This document shows, piece by piece, positions 45,204 to 59,385 of a stretch of 64,000 nucleotides of DNA. The translations under genes and the position numbers were made by a program. The notes under the pieces are model-generated. The model ran no database searches. It worked only from the letters and a program-made list of their open reading frames with translations, and was not told where the DNA came from. The stretch covers positions 1-64,000 of the forward strand of contig WIXG01000378.1 of assembly GCA_009869945.1 (NCBI GenBank), in the 5' to 3' direction. Position 1 is the first letter of the stretch. Each line of letters opens with the position of its first letter. This stretch comes from Mesaphorura yosii. Taxonomy: Eukaryota > Arthropoda > Collembola > Poduromorpha > Tullbergiidae.

Positions 45204-46763
45204 CTATTTGGTTGGGTTATCCTTCACTATTTCGGTACTCCTATTCTTGTTGCTGTTGCTGCTGACATTGTTCAGATAATTACGGTAGCGTTTCCTCCAC
45301 CACGAACTTTCTCCTCCAGCGCCGGCACGTGTCAGCGAAATACTTTGGAATCGAGCCAGCCTCCGAAGCTCAATCTCCATTCTTCGCTTGCGGAGACGCA
45401 GGACGTCGATTTGGAGCTCGAGACGCGTGCGGATGAGGTCACCGTCAACGGAAGGAGCTGACGTGCTACTCGGGACGGCGGTACCTCCGCTAGAGTTGAC
45501 AGCAGCAGCTCCACCTGCATTCATGCTCGCATTGGATTTCCGTGACATGCTCATGTTCAGCTGCGACTGAAGAGTCGTAATACTTTTCTGGATGTAAGGA
45601 TTCTTGCCGTTGAGACCGACTCCATTCATCTGGGCAAGGCCCAAGTGGGGTCCGTGACCGTTCAGCATGACCATGCCATGGGACTTGTTGACGCGCAGAT
45701 CGTGCGGAGCGTCCTCTTCATAAATCCCCGAGTCAAACTCATTGGAGCCAGGCGCATGGCGAAGGAGGGAGTCGGAGGGCGAGCAGCTCATCATGGACCG
45801 GGCTCCGTCATCGTCGTCGTCCACGTCATCATCATCTTCGTCATGGCGTCGACGGTCCCGATCACGATCACGGTCGACGCCGCTGATGCCCGTGCCGACC
45901 CTGCTCCCATTTCCATTGTTGTTATTATCCACGTCGCAGTCGTCGTCTTCGTCCGCATCGTCGTAGCAGTAATCGTCATCGTCCCCAATGCTTGGCGTGC
46001 TCTGCTCGTTGAGTTGCACGATAGGATGATGCACGGGCGTCGAAGTCCCCGACCGGTAGTATCCACTTAGGCCATTGCTGAGTGCATCCAGTTTCAGTTT
46101 GGCCTCGTAGAAGTCTTCGCTGTTGTTGTGATTGTTCAGGTGGTGGCTGTTTGAGGCCAGGAAGAGCGAGGCAGCCGCTGCGGCCGCAGCAGCAGCCGAG
46201 CTGCTCGAACTTTCTCCTCCCGAAGAGTGCAATTGAAGCACGCGTTGGCTGAGTTCCGAGATGCGTCGCACCGCAGCTCCGCCCGTCAGATGAACTTGGT
46301 GTCGGATTTCCCAGACTTCCTTTTTGGCTGCGGTGACCAGATTCTTCCACTTACGACGCACTTCCGCTGGCGTACGGCGCACGAGAGTGTTCTGGCGGTT
46401 CAGATTCTGGCAGATGATGCGCCATACTTCTTGCTTGCGAAGGTTGGTGGATGCATCGGTGGCTTTGCAAGTGAGGAGTTCTGCGTGCAGACTGAACTGG
46501 TCGAGAAGCAGCACATTTTCGCATTCTGTCCAGTTGGGCTTCCGTCTCTCGATCCGCTTGTCCGTTCCTCCGGCTCCGCTTCCGCTGCTGCTATTGCTTC
46601 CGTTACTGTTAGGGTTGCTGACTGTGGCCGAGGCGCCTGCGCCCGACCCGCCGGGTGGCGTGGCGGCAGAACCAGCAGAAGACGAAGAGCGGTGTTTGTT
46701 GTACAGCTTCAGGTCCGCGGCACTTGTGGTGAGTGAAAGGGGCAACAGGTCCATGATGGGCAT
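45204..46763 (-). CDS. Myb/SANT-like (MSANTD/FSBP-type) DNA-binding protein
   Basis: A single coding exon of 519 aa starts at MPIMDLLPLSLTTSAADLKL. A 5' UTR intron (46781-46869) with good splice sites precedes it. After a Ser/Gly-rich linker, residues about 70-150 form a Myb/SANT-like trihelix domain: RRKPNWTECENVLLLDQF, then RKQEVWRIICQNLN and RTPAEVRRKWKNLVTAAKKE. This matches the Myb_DNA-bind_5 type seen in fibrinogen silencer binding protein, NAIF1 and MSANTD proteins. Ala, Asp and Asn homopolymer runs and a basic C-terminal coiled coil (RTRLELQIDVLRLRKRRMEIE) follow; such a coil usually mediates dimerisation. It is probably a nuclear transcription factor. No specific orthologue can be named from sequence alone. 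Confidence 0.87.
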   Translation of the reverse strand: MPIMDLLPLSLTTSAADLKLYNKHRSSSSAGSAATPPGGSGAGASATVSNPNSNGSNSSSGSGAGGTDKRIERRKPNWTECENVLLLDQFSLHAELLTCKATDASTNLRKQEVWRIICQNLNRQNTLVRRTPAEVRRKWKNLVTAAKKEVWEIRHQVHLTGGAAVRRISELSQRVLQLHSSGGESSSSSAAAAAAAAASLFLASNSHHLNNHNNSEDFYEAKLKLDALSNGLSGYYRSGTSTPVHHPIVQLNEQSTPSIGDDDDYCYDDADEDDDCDVDNNNNGNGSRVGTGISGVDRDRDRDRRRHDEDDDDVDDDDDGARSMMSCSPSDSLLRHAPGSNEFDSGIYEEDAPHDLRVNKSHGMVMLNGHGPHLGLAQMNGVGLNGKNPYIQKSITTLQSQLNMSMSRKSNASMNAGGAAAVNSSGGTAVPSSTSAPSVDGDLIRTRLELQIDVLRLRKRRMEIELRRLARFQSISLTRAGAGGESSWWRKRYRNYLNNVSSNSNKNRSTEIVKDNPTK

Positions 46764-49249
46764 TTGTAGCTGCGGCAATACTACAAAAGCGCATGCGTGC
46801 GCAATTTAACGACAAAAAAAAGTTCACTGGATCAAGAGTCCACAACAGCTGCACGAAGATTGAACTTACCTGGACAAAACAAGAAAGGACTTAGCACAAC
46901 TATTTTACTTCACTTCCGTTCTGTGGCGAAGTTCGAAGGGAAATGAGCGATACTCACTTAGCCACAGCCTTAACCTCTCCCTGGCGCTTTTTCGATTGCC
47001 GTCTGCTCCTCGTTATTCGTTCTTGCTGGGAATGGAAACTCAACGAGAGTGAGTCTGATTGAAAAATGAGAGTGGTTTGACCAATTTTTGGTAGTTTTTA
47101 CAAGCTATATCGAAAGTGACCAGTTCATCATCATCGTCGGTCGTATATCACCCTGCCGTACGTGTAGTGCGTTGTATACGCTCGGCTTGTCACTCTCCTT
47201 GGACTCAAACATGAGCTGAAATCTTGTTTCCAATTTGGAGGTCTGTGTATGAACCCAGCAATCAGCAAAGATGACGGTACGCTGACTGTACGCACCAAAG
47301 CCACAGAGATCATCACACATGATCAACATCGCCATTGTGGTAAGGTGCTACAGATCAACTTTCTAATAAAACTTGATTTTGACTTGTTTTTTATGCTCGT
47401 ACTTGTTCTCCGTCTGCCCAGTGCAGTACTATGATTGAATGATTACCATTTTATTATCATTTCGATTTTTCTTCGCAAAATTAATAACTTTGCTCTTAGC
47501 ACTCTGTCTTCTTGATTTGACTCTCACTTAACTCTGAATTCGCCGTGCATACATTTTGCTCAACGCAGACCAGCTGAGTCGAGTTGGCAATTCTTGACCA
47601 AGTCATCAAGGTGGCCGGCAATCTCGCTCGTCGCATATCGACATGTCAATGAACATCGATCGATAAACGCTGCAGCTTTGAAGATAAGGCGATTTATTTC
47701 ATCTTGCATTCCAGTCTCTGACCGATGCTCCTCGCATGCTGTCTCTTCATTGGTCCAGTTTAATGCCAGAAAAGACCAAAAGTTGCGAAATATCTTCGTG
47801 AGATCTTCGATTCTGATTCTGAAAGTCTAACTAGTCAAGTCAAGTTGCCAAAATTCGAGAGTAAGATGCTCGGTCGATCGTTTGCATCGCGTCGTAAAAA
47901 ACTTGTTTCTTGTTTTATAGAGAGTCTTTGCTCTTTGACTCTTTATAAGGGTTCAGTTGGTCAGTAATGCCAATGCAGCCAGCGCCTGTGGCTTATGATT
48001 GCAGATGTGTGACTTGATCGACGCACATGACTTGAACATGAGATGAGGTTGGATTGAAAACCAGTTTGGAGTTTGGATTTGAGACTACACCACACACGCA
48101 CACATTGTTGTTATTTGTCTGCCAGTCTGCCATTTACTGTTAACTCTGTGGCGCAAGATGATAAAAGGTTTCACGACAGAGGAAATTGACATCGCATCCA
48201 AACGTTGTTAGCGTTGGTCGAAAGTTGTAAGTTCAGTTTTTTGTAATGCTCTTGCAAGTCGCGATTTCTTGAAATTTTGGGCCGTCTTAATTGCAGATTG
48301 CAGTACCATCAATGATGCGAACAAACAGCGAACGGGATTTTGAAGAGTAAAAGTGAAAAAGTCAAATAAATTTTAATTGAGCACCGTTTTTTGCGCTCCT
48401 CTATACAAATTGAAGCATCTACATTACGTGAACAAATGATGAATCACGTCGCGGCTTTTCGTTTGCTGTGCACAAGAACCCGTATGTGAGAGATTTCGAC
48501 CCAGTTCCCAAAATTCTCTCCGGAATTCATTGCAAATGGCAGGGGAAAATTCAAAGGTTTGGTCCAGGAATCGAAAATTGCAGATTGGTGCTTGCAAAAT
48601 CTAAATTCAGGAAATTTTTGCTTTGACGTTTCTTGCCACAGCACAAAAATAAAAACAGGTTTTGTCTTTTCACAACGCCAATTTCAATTCAGATTTCGAT
48701 TTCACTTTCTTAAATTGTGCATAAATCGTTTACATGCGTACAACAAGTAGTCATCAAGTACAAGTTCAGAGTTGAAACTCACAGCCACAGCAGGTCGACC
48801 AGGTTTGACCTTTCTTGCCCCACGACAGACACGACGGAGAAACTCGACTCAACTCTCGAACACTCAATTCAAGTCATGGCGATGGCGATTCCTTACGTGG
48901 CCTGGTCTGAGTCTGGCATAAACTGGGACACGAATGGCGAATAAAAGCTTGGCAGCATTTTCGAAGTCACTTTTGCTTTCGTGTGCGCCCCGTTTCGCTC
49001 GTCTTGCCCAGAGTTTATGCTTTGACAGCCTGGACTTTGTGTCTGAGTGAGTGCTCAGCACCACGCCTTTCAATTGCTAGGATTTACTTCACCTTACGAT
49101 ATATACGAAATAAATAGGCCAATCTTTTCGTTGACCGTATTGTTCAATGCGTTGTATGCAAGGATGAAAACAATTATCACTACTTGAAAAATCAGTCTTG
49201 AGCCCGGTGATAATCATGATTCGGGGCAGGTCGGTGTCGATAGTTGATG
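46764..49249. other. Intergenic region between the Myb/SANT-like and SLC6 genes
   Basis: About 2.5 kb. The left end contains the 5' UTR exon (ending at 46870) and promoter of the Myb/SANT-like gene. The right end should hold the 3' UTR of the SLC6 gene. Short open frames in between show no recognisable domain or splice partners. Confidence 0.5.
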
Positions 49250-51383
49250 CTAATCTACGTAATTATAATGTACTTTAAAAGTGGCCATCTTCTTCTCACA
49301 TGCCCTCTTCATGTCCTCCATCTTAAACTGTTCCCACGCTGCTCGCGCTTTTGGCGACTTTGGGCCCCACTCCTTCGTCGGTCTAAGAGCAGCCCAGAAT
49401 TTCTCCGCCAGCGTAGGCCCCTTCGCGGTGAGCACCGCATGCAGCGCGCAGCCGGGAATGAGGAGCAGTGCGAACGTGGCGAGCAGCCATCCAAACACCG
49501 TGGCGATGGTTGGGTACTTCACGTCATTGTGCTCCAGCGCTCCGGACGTTCCGAACGCATAGATCAGGATGGCCGTCAAACCGACGGGAATCACAAGGCC
49601 CCAGCAGAGTTTCCAATACCAGCCGATCTTGATTCTGAGCATGAACTCAATGTCTTTGCTGAGGTTGTAGATTCCATAGAACCAGGCAACACCAGCCACC
49701 TCGCAAATGGCCACCACGTAGATCACAAAGTCCGCGCCGTAGTAGTTGAGCAGAGTCAACATGAACTGACCGCCGGGCGTCACGTACATCAGCCCCAGCA
49801 AAAAACACGAGCCGCAGATGACGGCCGTCACCTGCCAACGAGGGATCTTCGGCCACTGGTCGCAGATGACAGTGATGAGGGTCTGAGTGAGACTCGTCGC
49901 CGAGCCCACGCCCAGTGCAAACAGCATCAAAAAGAAGAGAACGGAGAAGAGCTGTGGTACGACGTCAAAATTGGCGATCGCTTCCGGGTAGGTGATAAAC
50001 GTCATTCCGGCGCCAGACTTGATGACGTCTTTCACTTCGACTCCCACCGTCTCTGCGAGGGCGCCGATGATCGCGAAGGTCGTGAGCCCGGACAAGAGAC
50101 TCGTGAACGTGTCTGTTATAGAAATGATCATCGCATCTCGATAAACGTTATGCCGGAAGGGGTTGTACGAGGAAAACATGATGATGGGGCCAAACGAGGT
50201 TCCAAGAGAGAAGAAGCCTGCGAAAGTGGGAGAAATGACGTAGTTGATTAGTCTATCAGTATAAACAGCTAGTCTGCGCCGTAACTGTAAAAGGCTGTGA
50301 TGATACGGTCTGAACTTACATTGAGTTGTCGCCGCATACCAAACTTTGGGGTTGTAAAGCTCTTTCCAGTCTGGTTTGAGAAAGTATTCGATTCCCCTTC
50401 CTGCGCCAGACAAAGTCACGCCACGCACGAGAAAGACGATTAGGACGACGTACGGGAAGAGAGCTGTGAAGTAGGCCACCTTTCCCGAGCTCTTGACGCC
50501 CTTGACCAGAGACAAGAAGATGACGATCCAGGAAAGCAGGAGGCAGAGCGTCAGTCGCCATTCCGGAGTTCCGATGCCGTCGTTAATGTCATCTTTTTGT
50601 TCAAATACGAATTTGCTACGAAAAAGGTTCAAAGCATGCTGTTAAGTAGCTTCTTAAGTAGTAGGTAGTTGAATGAATACATTTGATGGGAAGGTGATTT
50701 GTACTTACTTATAGTATAGCTCCGCCAAACTAATATTCTCACCCTTGGAGTTCTGATACGTGACGTTCTCTGCGCACATTCCCTCGCCAGCCCCTGCAAT
50801 CATTTTCAAGTAAAGTTTGTTAGGAATCAGAATTTGATTGCGGGAAAGTGCACTTACAGCTCTCTTTGCAGTTGGCCCACGGTAGTGTGCTCTGGAACGA
50901 GGCGAAGAAGTAGAAGATGGTGATGGCCATGATGGAGCAGTAATAGCTGACCACGACAGTTACCCCGACCATAGCAGCGTAACCAACCCCTTTGAAGAAC
51001 GGTCCGAGTTTCCAGATTTTGGTCGATCCAAACGAAGAGAATTGCCCCAGCACCATTTCCAAGAAGTAAATCGGCCGGCCAATCAAAGTTAGGACGACTA
51101 GATACGGAATGAGGAATGCACCACCGCCGTTCTCGTAAGCCACGAATGGGAACCGCCAGACATTGCCCAGGCCCACAGACATCGAAATGCAGGACAGGAG
51201 GAACTCAATCTGGCTACCCCACTGATCTCTTTCGGGTGCATCGTCTCCGGCATTGTTCGCTTCTGGATCGGCATCAGCTACAGTCGTGCCGTCTTGGTTG
51301 GAGTTTGGTGGGTCTGATTTATGATTGTCTTCGAATGCGAGGTTATCTTGACCTTTGTCTTTGCTCGAATCAGCTGGGTCCAT
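49250..51383 (-). CDS. Sodium-dependent nutrient amino acid transporter (SLC6, NAAT-like)
   Basis: Four exons: 50858-51383, 50709-50793, 50320-50615 and 49250-50217 (624 aa). An acidic, disordered N-terminus of about 55 residues precedes TM1, which carries the SLC6 signature (MSVGLGNVWRFPFVAYENGG, then GAFLIPY). Gly replaces the Asp found in monoamine carriers, indicating amino acid substrates. RPIYFLEMVLGQFSS and KFWAALRPTKEWGPKSPKAR match the invertebrate NAAT/B0-like clade. The extracellular loop 2 Cys pair (ANCKES and GMCAENVTY) and a glycosylation site are present, and VWYAATTQCFFSLGTSFGP marks TM6. Twelve TM helices fit. The protein should import neutral or essential amino acids with Na+ at the plasma membrane, typically in gut epithelium. 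All junction phases agree. Confidence 0.93.
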
Positions 51384-52858
51384 TTTCGGCTGCCGGCTGG
51401 GCAGGAGTTAAGCGCAAAAGTGCTGAAAAGGGCAAAGGAGCGAGAAAGAATGAGAAGCCGCTGCACGATGCTTTGCAAAATTATTGTAGTGGCAATGTCC
51501 AAACTCGTGTAGGTCGTGCACAAGCCCGGCACACGCCCATAACCTGTGTTACAATTGTTCTTGTTATCAGCAACTGAGTAATTGACTTGAACAACCTCGC
51601 ACGAACTGCGCGCTAAATTGTGCAGAGTCCTAATTCCAAAGCATTATCCTAGTTTTAATCTCAACGAATTTATTAGATCGTCATTGTTTGAGGAATTAAT
51701 GTACCTGAGCCAATTCCTACAAATATTTTTGCACTCTGCATCATGCACGCAGATAAAGACTGAAGGTATTTGGGTTACGTGCTCATTTGTAGTTACTGAT
51801 GACACTGATGACGAGACTATGAATCATTCTAATTCAAATCTCAGTTACAAGGAAGCGCTATATTTGCAATTGTAACTCGAGTATTTCACTGCTCGAGAAT
51901 CACGGTTTGTCCCGTCTCAGTAATGTCAAACATTCAATTGCCATACCGAGCCAAACGCTGAACACAATACACGCACTGACTGAACAGATGACTTGGACTC
52001 GATTCATGGATTCATGGACATGAGAATTCTTCTTAGTCACGATGGGAGGACAATGAGCTTGGGGATCAAAGGACGCCAAATAAAGCCAACATCATCAAAC
52101 GACTGCCAATTGACAGCTGATTTTTTTGTATAAATTAAGCACCAGCAAAGGAACCAACAATGAGCACGGGTCAAAGCGTCGAACGAAGCAATCTTGTTTT
52201 GGCTGTTTTTGGTTTGTCTTGACTTATGGCTTATTTCGCTACCACACTGCGGTGAGCCTGTTTAGAGTAAGTATAGAGGTTTAATTTAATGAGAGTTCAA
52301 ATTTGAACCAAGAGCCAGCAGCTGTAAATCACCAATTTTCATCTGGGAAGCAGGAGAAGCATCTTTTTCATTTACGAAAAAAATACAAAGTACATTATCC
52401 TAATTGTAATGACGGTAATGAGTAATAAATTCGTTCTGACATTTACTCTCTCGCGGGTTGACCTCAGAATTAGACTTGCAAATCAATTAGTCAAGTATCC
52501 AATTGAGTGGTGCCTTTGCCTTTCATTGTTTTGTAATTTCGCTAACGAACGTTGTTGTCGGAGACGGAGAGCAGTGAATACAAACGATGTAGATATGCGG
52601 CGATACGATGTTAGCTTGTCAAAGGTATGGAATCGCATGTCAGTATCACCTCATTTCGCAAGTGAGCGAGATTAAGACCACAGTGAACAAATAGACAATG
52701 GGCAATGGAATTAAAACTAATTGGACAATGGAATTTTACACTAAATGGACTGATAACAATATTCAACTTGTATTCAGCGTCACGGCTTTGGTAATCAGCT
52801 AGCCAATAGCCAAGTCTCAAGTTCAGTAGTTCAATTGGTTAAATCACGAGCAAGCAGA
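51384..52858. other. Divergent region between SLC6 and aminopeptidase genes
   Basis: About 1.5 kb containing the promoters of the SLC6 gene (minus) and the aminopeptidase (plus). A TATAAAT-like element occurs near 52128, but it lies 730 bp from the aminopeptidase start, so its role is uncertain. Confidence 0.45.
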
Positions 52859-55800
52859 ATGTCCAAGTTCCTGCTTCTAGCCACCTTCGCCTTTGCTGTG
52901 GCGTCGCTCGCCCACGCCGGCCCACCCTTGCAATATGAACCGAGTCTTCCGGCTCGGTTCGATGATAGGAGCAATGATCGGGCTGAGGTTGCAGAAAGTC
53001 TACTTCAGCCGAGGTACAGACTACCAGGAGACGTGGTGCCGGTCAACTACCATCTCCAAATACGCCCTGTGCTGACTCCTGACGATCCTGCCGGTGTAGC
53101 ACAGTTCAGGATGCCGGGTAAGGTGCGGATCACTGTTGAGTGCGTCCGACCGACGAATATCATCACGATGAACGCGGCTGAACTTGAAATTCATGAAGAG
53201 ACTGTCACAGTAAGTCGATCAGCTATCATTTCCTTATACGGCAATGCCGACGCAATTTTCCTACATTTCGGTTCATTCTGCTCGCAGGTCACGAATACAG
53301 AAAATCCGGACCAACACCTCACTATCGAAGAGCAAACCTACGACGAGACTGAGTCCGTGCAGTCCTACGAAATCATTCTGACTGAAACCATGACGCCTGG
53401 CTCAAGGTACGACGTGTACATTGAGTTTGAAGCGGAGATTGCTGATCCATTAGTGAGAATGAATGGAGTCTATCGAAGTTCGTACGTAACCACTGAAGGC
53501 GTCACGCGATACGTTGCCACCACTCACTTCAGCCGAACTCGAGCACTCCGCAAAACATTCCCGAGTTTTGACGAGCCAAACCAGAAGGCGACGTTTGAGT
53601 TCGTAATTGGACGTACGGATCCGTACCACACACTCTCGAATGTGGATCTCGATCATTCTGAGCCAAAGTAGGTTTGGCTTTTTCTTGTAAACCCAGCACA
53701 GCATTAAAGTGAGTGTTTGGGATTTCAGCACGGAGGTAGCGGGCTGGTTCTGGGACTTCTACCTGCCGACTGCCGTAATGCCTGGAACTGTCATCGCTTT
53801 CATTGTCTCGGACTTTGCTGCTGAAGACGCACCGGACGGTCTCTTCGACAAGCCTGTTAAAATCTGGGGTCCACCACCCATGCTACGAGATGGTTCGGCG
53901 ACATTCGCCGCCCAGCACGCGGCGAAAGTACTCCGTTTCTTTGGAGAGCGCTTCGGCATCGAGTACGAGTTCCCGAAGATGGATTCTGTGGGCATGCCCG
54001 ACTTCGCAGCAGGTGCAATGGAGAACTGGGGCCTCAACATCTACCGAACGACATTAATGTTCTGGTACCGCGGTGAGACTTCGGTGGCAAGCAAGTACTC
54101 GATCGGAGACGTCGTGGCTCACGAACTGGCCCATCAGTGGTGGGGTAATCTCGTCACACACGCGTGGTGGAACGACTGGTGGCTCACGGAAGGCTTCGCG
54201 AGTTATTACGAGTACATCGGGTTTGCTGCGGCTGACACGGAGTCAGAATTCCGGGTGGGAAACCGTATTGTGTGTGATGACATTCAGGCTGCCATGGACT
54301 TTGATGCGGGCCCGACGTCCGTCCCAATCCATGGTCCAATCTCGGATCAATTTGTCGAGAATCCGAGTGTCATCAACTACCAGAAGGGAGCATCCATCAT
54401 TCGCATGATGCAGGCCTTCTTGGGCGAAGAAGCGTTCATCGGCGCCCTAAAGCATTACTTGAACAAAAGGTACAACGATTCACTTCATAAATTAGGAGTT
54501 CATCACGAATATTGTACTTTTGGAATTTTTACACTGTCCATTATATGCAGGCGTTACACGGCCGTGCATCAGGACGCGCTCTTCGATGACATGACCGAGT
54601 ATCTCGAAGGAACTGGACAACTCCCGAACGGAAGGATGATGGACGAGATTATGGAAACATGGACAGTCCAACCCGGCTTCCCACTCTTGCGTGTGTCGCG
54701 CGGCGGCCCAAACACAATTCTAGTTTCGCAGGAGCGGTTCAAGAAAGCAACCTTTCCGCCAACTTCTTCGACAGTAACAATCCAGCCCAACACCAAGGCT
54801 AATGCCACGGCTTCAATTCAAGAACTGGGCCCAAATGACTTGTGGTATGTTCCTGTCGGATACGTTAGCGGCTCCAATCCGGATTTCGGTGAAACGAACC
54901 TCAGACCAAAATTTTGGGTGAATAAAAATGTTGCGATCACAACGCACACGGTGAACACAAACTATTGGCTGGTGCTGAACGGAGACGCAAGAGGCTACTA
55001 TCGCGTGCTATACGACACTCACTTTGAGACACTACTGCAAGCTCAGTTGCGCAGCAATTACGAAACAATTAGTGCCAGCAGCAGGAGTCAGCTGATGGAT
55101 GACTATTTTACCATGGCTTACCAACGTATGAAGTTCCAGAGTATGAATTCTTTGTTCATTAACGTTAATTTAATTCAATTCCTTCATGCAGGATATATTC
55201 GGGTTGAGCGTGCGCTGGACATGACTCCATTCCTGGAAAATGAACTTGATTACGTCGTCTGGGTTCCGGTGTTCAAGCATCTGCGGCCCCTTGCCACAAT
55301 CCTTCCGGGTTCGGCAGATCCGACTGACGTCCAAGCATTCCAGGTGTGTCACCTTAACAGTACTTGCTTTAAGTGCTACGAATCTGATTAATCAAAATCA
55401 CGGTCTTCATGATTTTACTGTTGTAATAGGCGTACGTTAGGACAATTGTCAACGGAGCGCTTCAAGAACTTTCCAGCGAACAACTGCCTGATGAGCCGGC
55501 ATACCGTACGATCACGCGTGTCCCCGTCCTGGATTGGGCCTGCACTGCGAACCACGCCACCTGCATTGCCTCAGCTGTCGATGCCGTGGAATTGTGGAAG
55601 CAAAACGTGGAAGTTAATCCGTAAGTAATTTCTGAGAGAATAGGGAATATTTAGTCTGGAAACATTTGTCTCAGAACAATTGCCTCAAGACAATGTGTAG
55701 AACTTCCAGGAAGCGTTTGCCTTTGACTTTTCAGGGTCCCCGTGGACATCCAGGCGACAGTGTACTGTACAGCGGTGGCGCACTCCGACGAAGCACCGGC

Positions 55801-56458
55801 TGAGTCGGAGCCAACGTTTGACTTTTTGCTGGAGCGGTTCAAAGAAGCGCCAACGAATCAATTACTTCTGAACGCGTTGGCGTGCTCGAATGAAGCAGCA
55901 ACTCTTTCCCGGTAACACAAGGGCCCTGACAAACTAACAAGCATTTTTGTGAATTAATAAATAAAGTAAATTGAATTTCTCATTTTCGTCGTAGAATTCT
56001 TACGATGTCCATCACAGACGGCTCTGACATCCCGGAGACTTCAGCCGTCGGTGCCATTCAGCGGGTCGCAATGAATTCGGAAGGACGAGGCTTGGTGCTT
56101 CAGTTCCTTCAGGATCGCCTAGCTGATATAATCGCGTAGTAAGTTAACTCGCCGGGATCAAATGGCCAGATGCTGGTTATTAGCTCCTAACTGCAAGGCG
56201 TCTTTTAACTCCTTCTGCAGCACTGGTAACCTTACATCGATCTCCAGTATTGTCTCGACGCTGAGTCAGTACATAGCGAATTCTGCTGAAAGGACGCGAC
56301 TGGCTAATTTCATCACCGCCAACAATCCGACACTGACGCCCATCATAGGACAACTGAACGGGAGCTTGAGCATCGTTGATCAGAATATCTTGTGGATGGA
56401 CATGTATGGGCGGGACATGGCTGACTGGTTCAAGAGATTTAACAATGCCAAGAACTAA
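52859..56458 (+). CDS. Secreted M1 zinc aminopeptidase (aminopeptidase N-like)
   Basis: Nine exons: 52859-53209, 53288-53667, 53729-54469, 54551-55140, 55192-55343, 55430-55620, 55735-55911, 55995-56138 and 56221-56458 (987 aa, normal for the family). The ATG gives a signal peptide (MSKFLLLATFAFAVASLAHA). The M1 N-terminal beta domain begins YRLPGDVVPVNYHLQI. The exopeptidase motif GAMENWG lies at 339-345. The zinc site HELAH (375-379) is followed 18 residues later by the Glu of TEGFASYYEY, so the enzyme should be active. The ERAP1-C-like helical domain fills the C-terminal third. Insect gut APNs usually end in a GPI signal; this one ends WFKRFNNAKN with no hydrophobic tail, so it is predicted soluble. 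Introns at 54470-54550 and 55141-55191 are 3n long and stop-free. Confidence 0.93.
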
Positions 56459-56524
56459 ATGTCTGCTTGTTATAAGTTTCTAGCTTTAATTTTAATGCAT
56501 GATTTACTTTGATTTAGCCTATGT

Positions 56525-56530
56525 AATAAA
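56525..56530 (+). terminator. Poly(A) signal of the aminopeptidase gene
   Basis: AATAAA 67 bp past the aminopeptidase stop codon. Confidence 0.65.
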
Positions 56531-56964
56531 CTAAATACATTAGTCATAATCGTTCATTGTGTACTCGCTGTGACCAACGTGTCAGTATTACGAAGCATTC
56601 ATGAAGATATTTGCAACGTTGAAATCCGACCTGTGTTGCATTGTAACTTTGTAATAATTTATTACAACACAAGAGATCATTCAGATTCAGACGATTCCAA
56701 TTCCATTGAATTGTTTACATGAAAGTGGTGAAACTGAGAATATTTACCATTTACGATAATTTATTGCTTTCCATTCTGTTCGCTGCTCTGTCGTTACCTC
56801 GTCCGAGAATATCTTATTTTACACAAATCTAGGTAAGTCCGTACGCTGACTGAAGTTAAAATGACGCTAAAAATTGAATTAAGATGCGTGATGCGTTATT
56901 GTTTCTTTTCTGTCTTGCGCTAGTTAGAAGAATCTTCAGCCCAAATTAAGGGTTCAAGACCAAG
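56531..56964. other. Intergenic spacer with the Rpt1 promoter
   Basis: About 430 bp of A/T-rich DNA. The GTAAGT near 56832 and a pyrimidine-rich stretch ending before 56930 allow a 5' UTR intron, but no coding exon is seen. Confidence 0.4.
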
Positions 56965-58915
<1,951 letters not shown>

Positions 58916-59003
58916 TTCTCACAATGCTCGAAACTTGTCAACTAGGGGCCAATTAATTGGTCTTTTAACAATCGTGGGTTTCTAACTTTGTGAATGTAAA
59001 GAG

Positions 59004-59009
59004 AATAAA
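59004..59009 (+). terminator. Poly(A) signal of PSMC2
   Basis: AATAAA 88 bp past the Rpt1 stop codon. Confidence 0.65.
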
Positions 59010-59385
59010 TAACTTTTATCCAGCTGAACTACTAATTAAATGGATCGCACAAACACTTCGCGAGAGCATGGAAGAGAGTCTTTGTTCTCTGTATTATTTA
59101 ATCATGACAGCGCATCTTGCATTGGTTGCATTCCCATTCCCGGTCCATTGAAATTGAATGTTTTTAGAGGGAGAAAAGTGAGTGAATCACAGAGCAACGT
59201 ACGCCAGCCGAGACCGGGCTCACTACGTGGTGATTAACTGGAATAAGGTATCACCTTTGCACCATTGTAGTAGATTGGATAGTGATAGGTGATATACCGA
59301 AGAGCATTTTCATCTGTTAGTACTTCGCAAGGATTTAACTTTCCGACCGTAAGAAGCAAGCCTTATTTTGAGCTGCATGATCAAA
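59010..59385. other. Short intergenic spacer before MMS22L
   Basis: About 375 bp between the Rpt1 poly(A) signal and the MMS22L start codon, on the same strand; presumably the MMS22L promoter and 5' UTR. Confidence 0.45.

Noticed and set aside
46764..46778. Earlier start of the Myb/SANT-like protein
   Set aside because: The upstream codon is TTG directly after a splice acceptor; the first real ATG is at 46763.
46227..46809. Overlapping plus-strand frames of 160-170 codons
   Set aside because: Antisense to the Myb/SANT-like exon; composed of shadow sequence from its Ser/Gly/Ala codons.
49244..50251. 335-codon open frame on the plus strand
   Set aside because: It lies opposite the SLC6 exons, is full of charged low-complexity residues and matches no family, so it is an antisense shadow.
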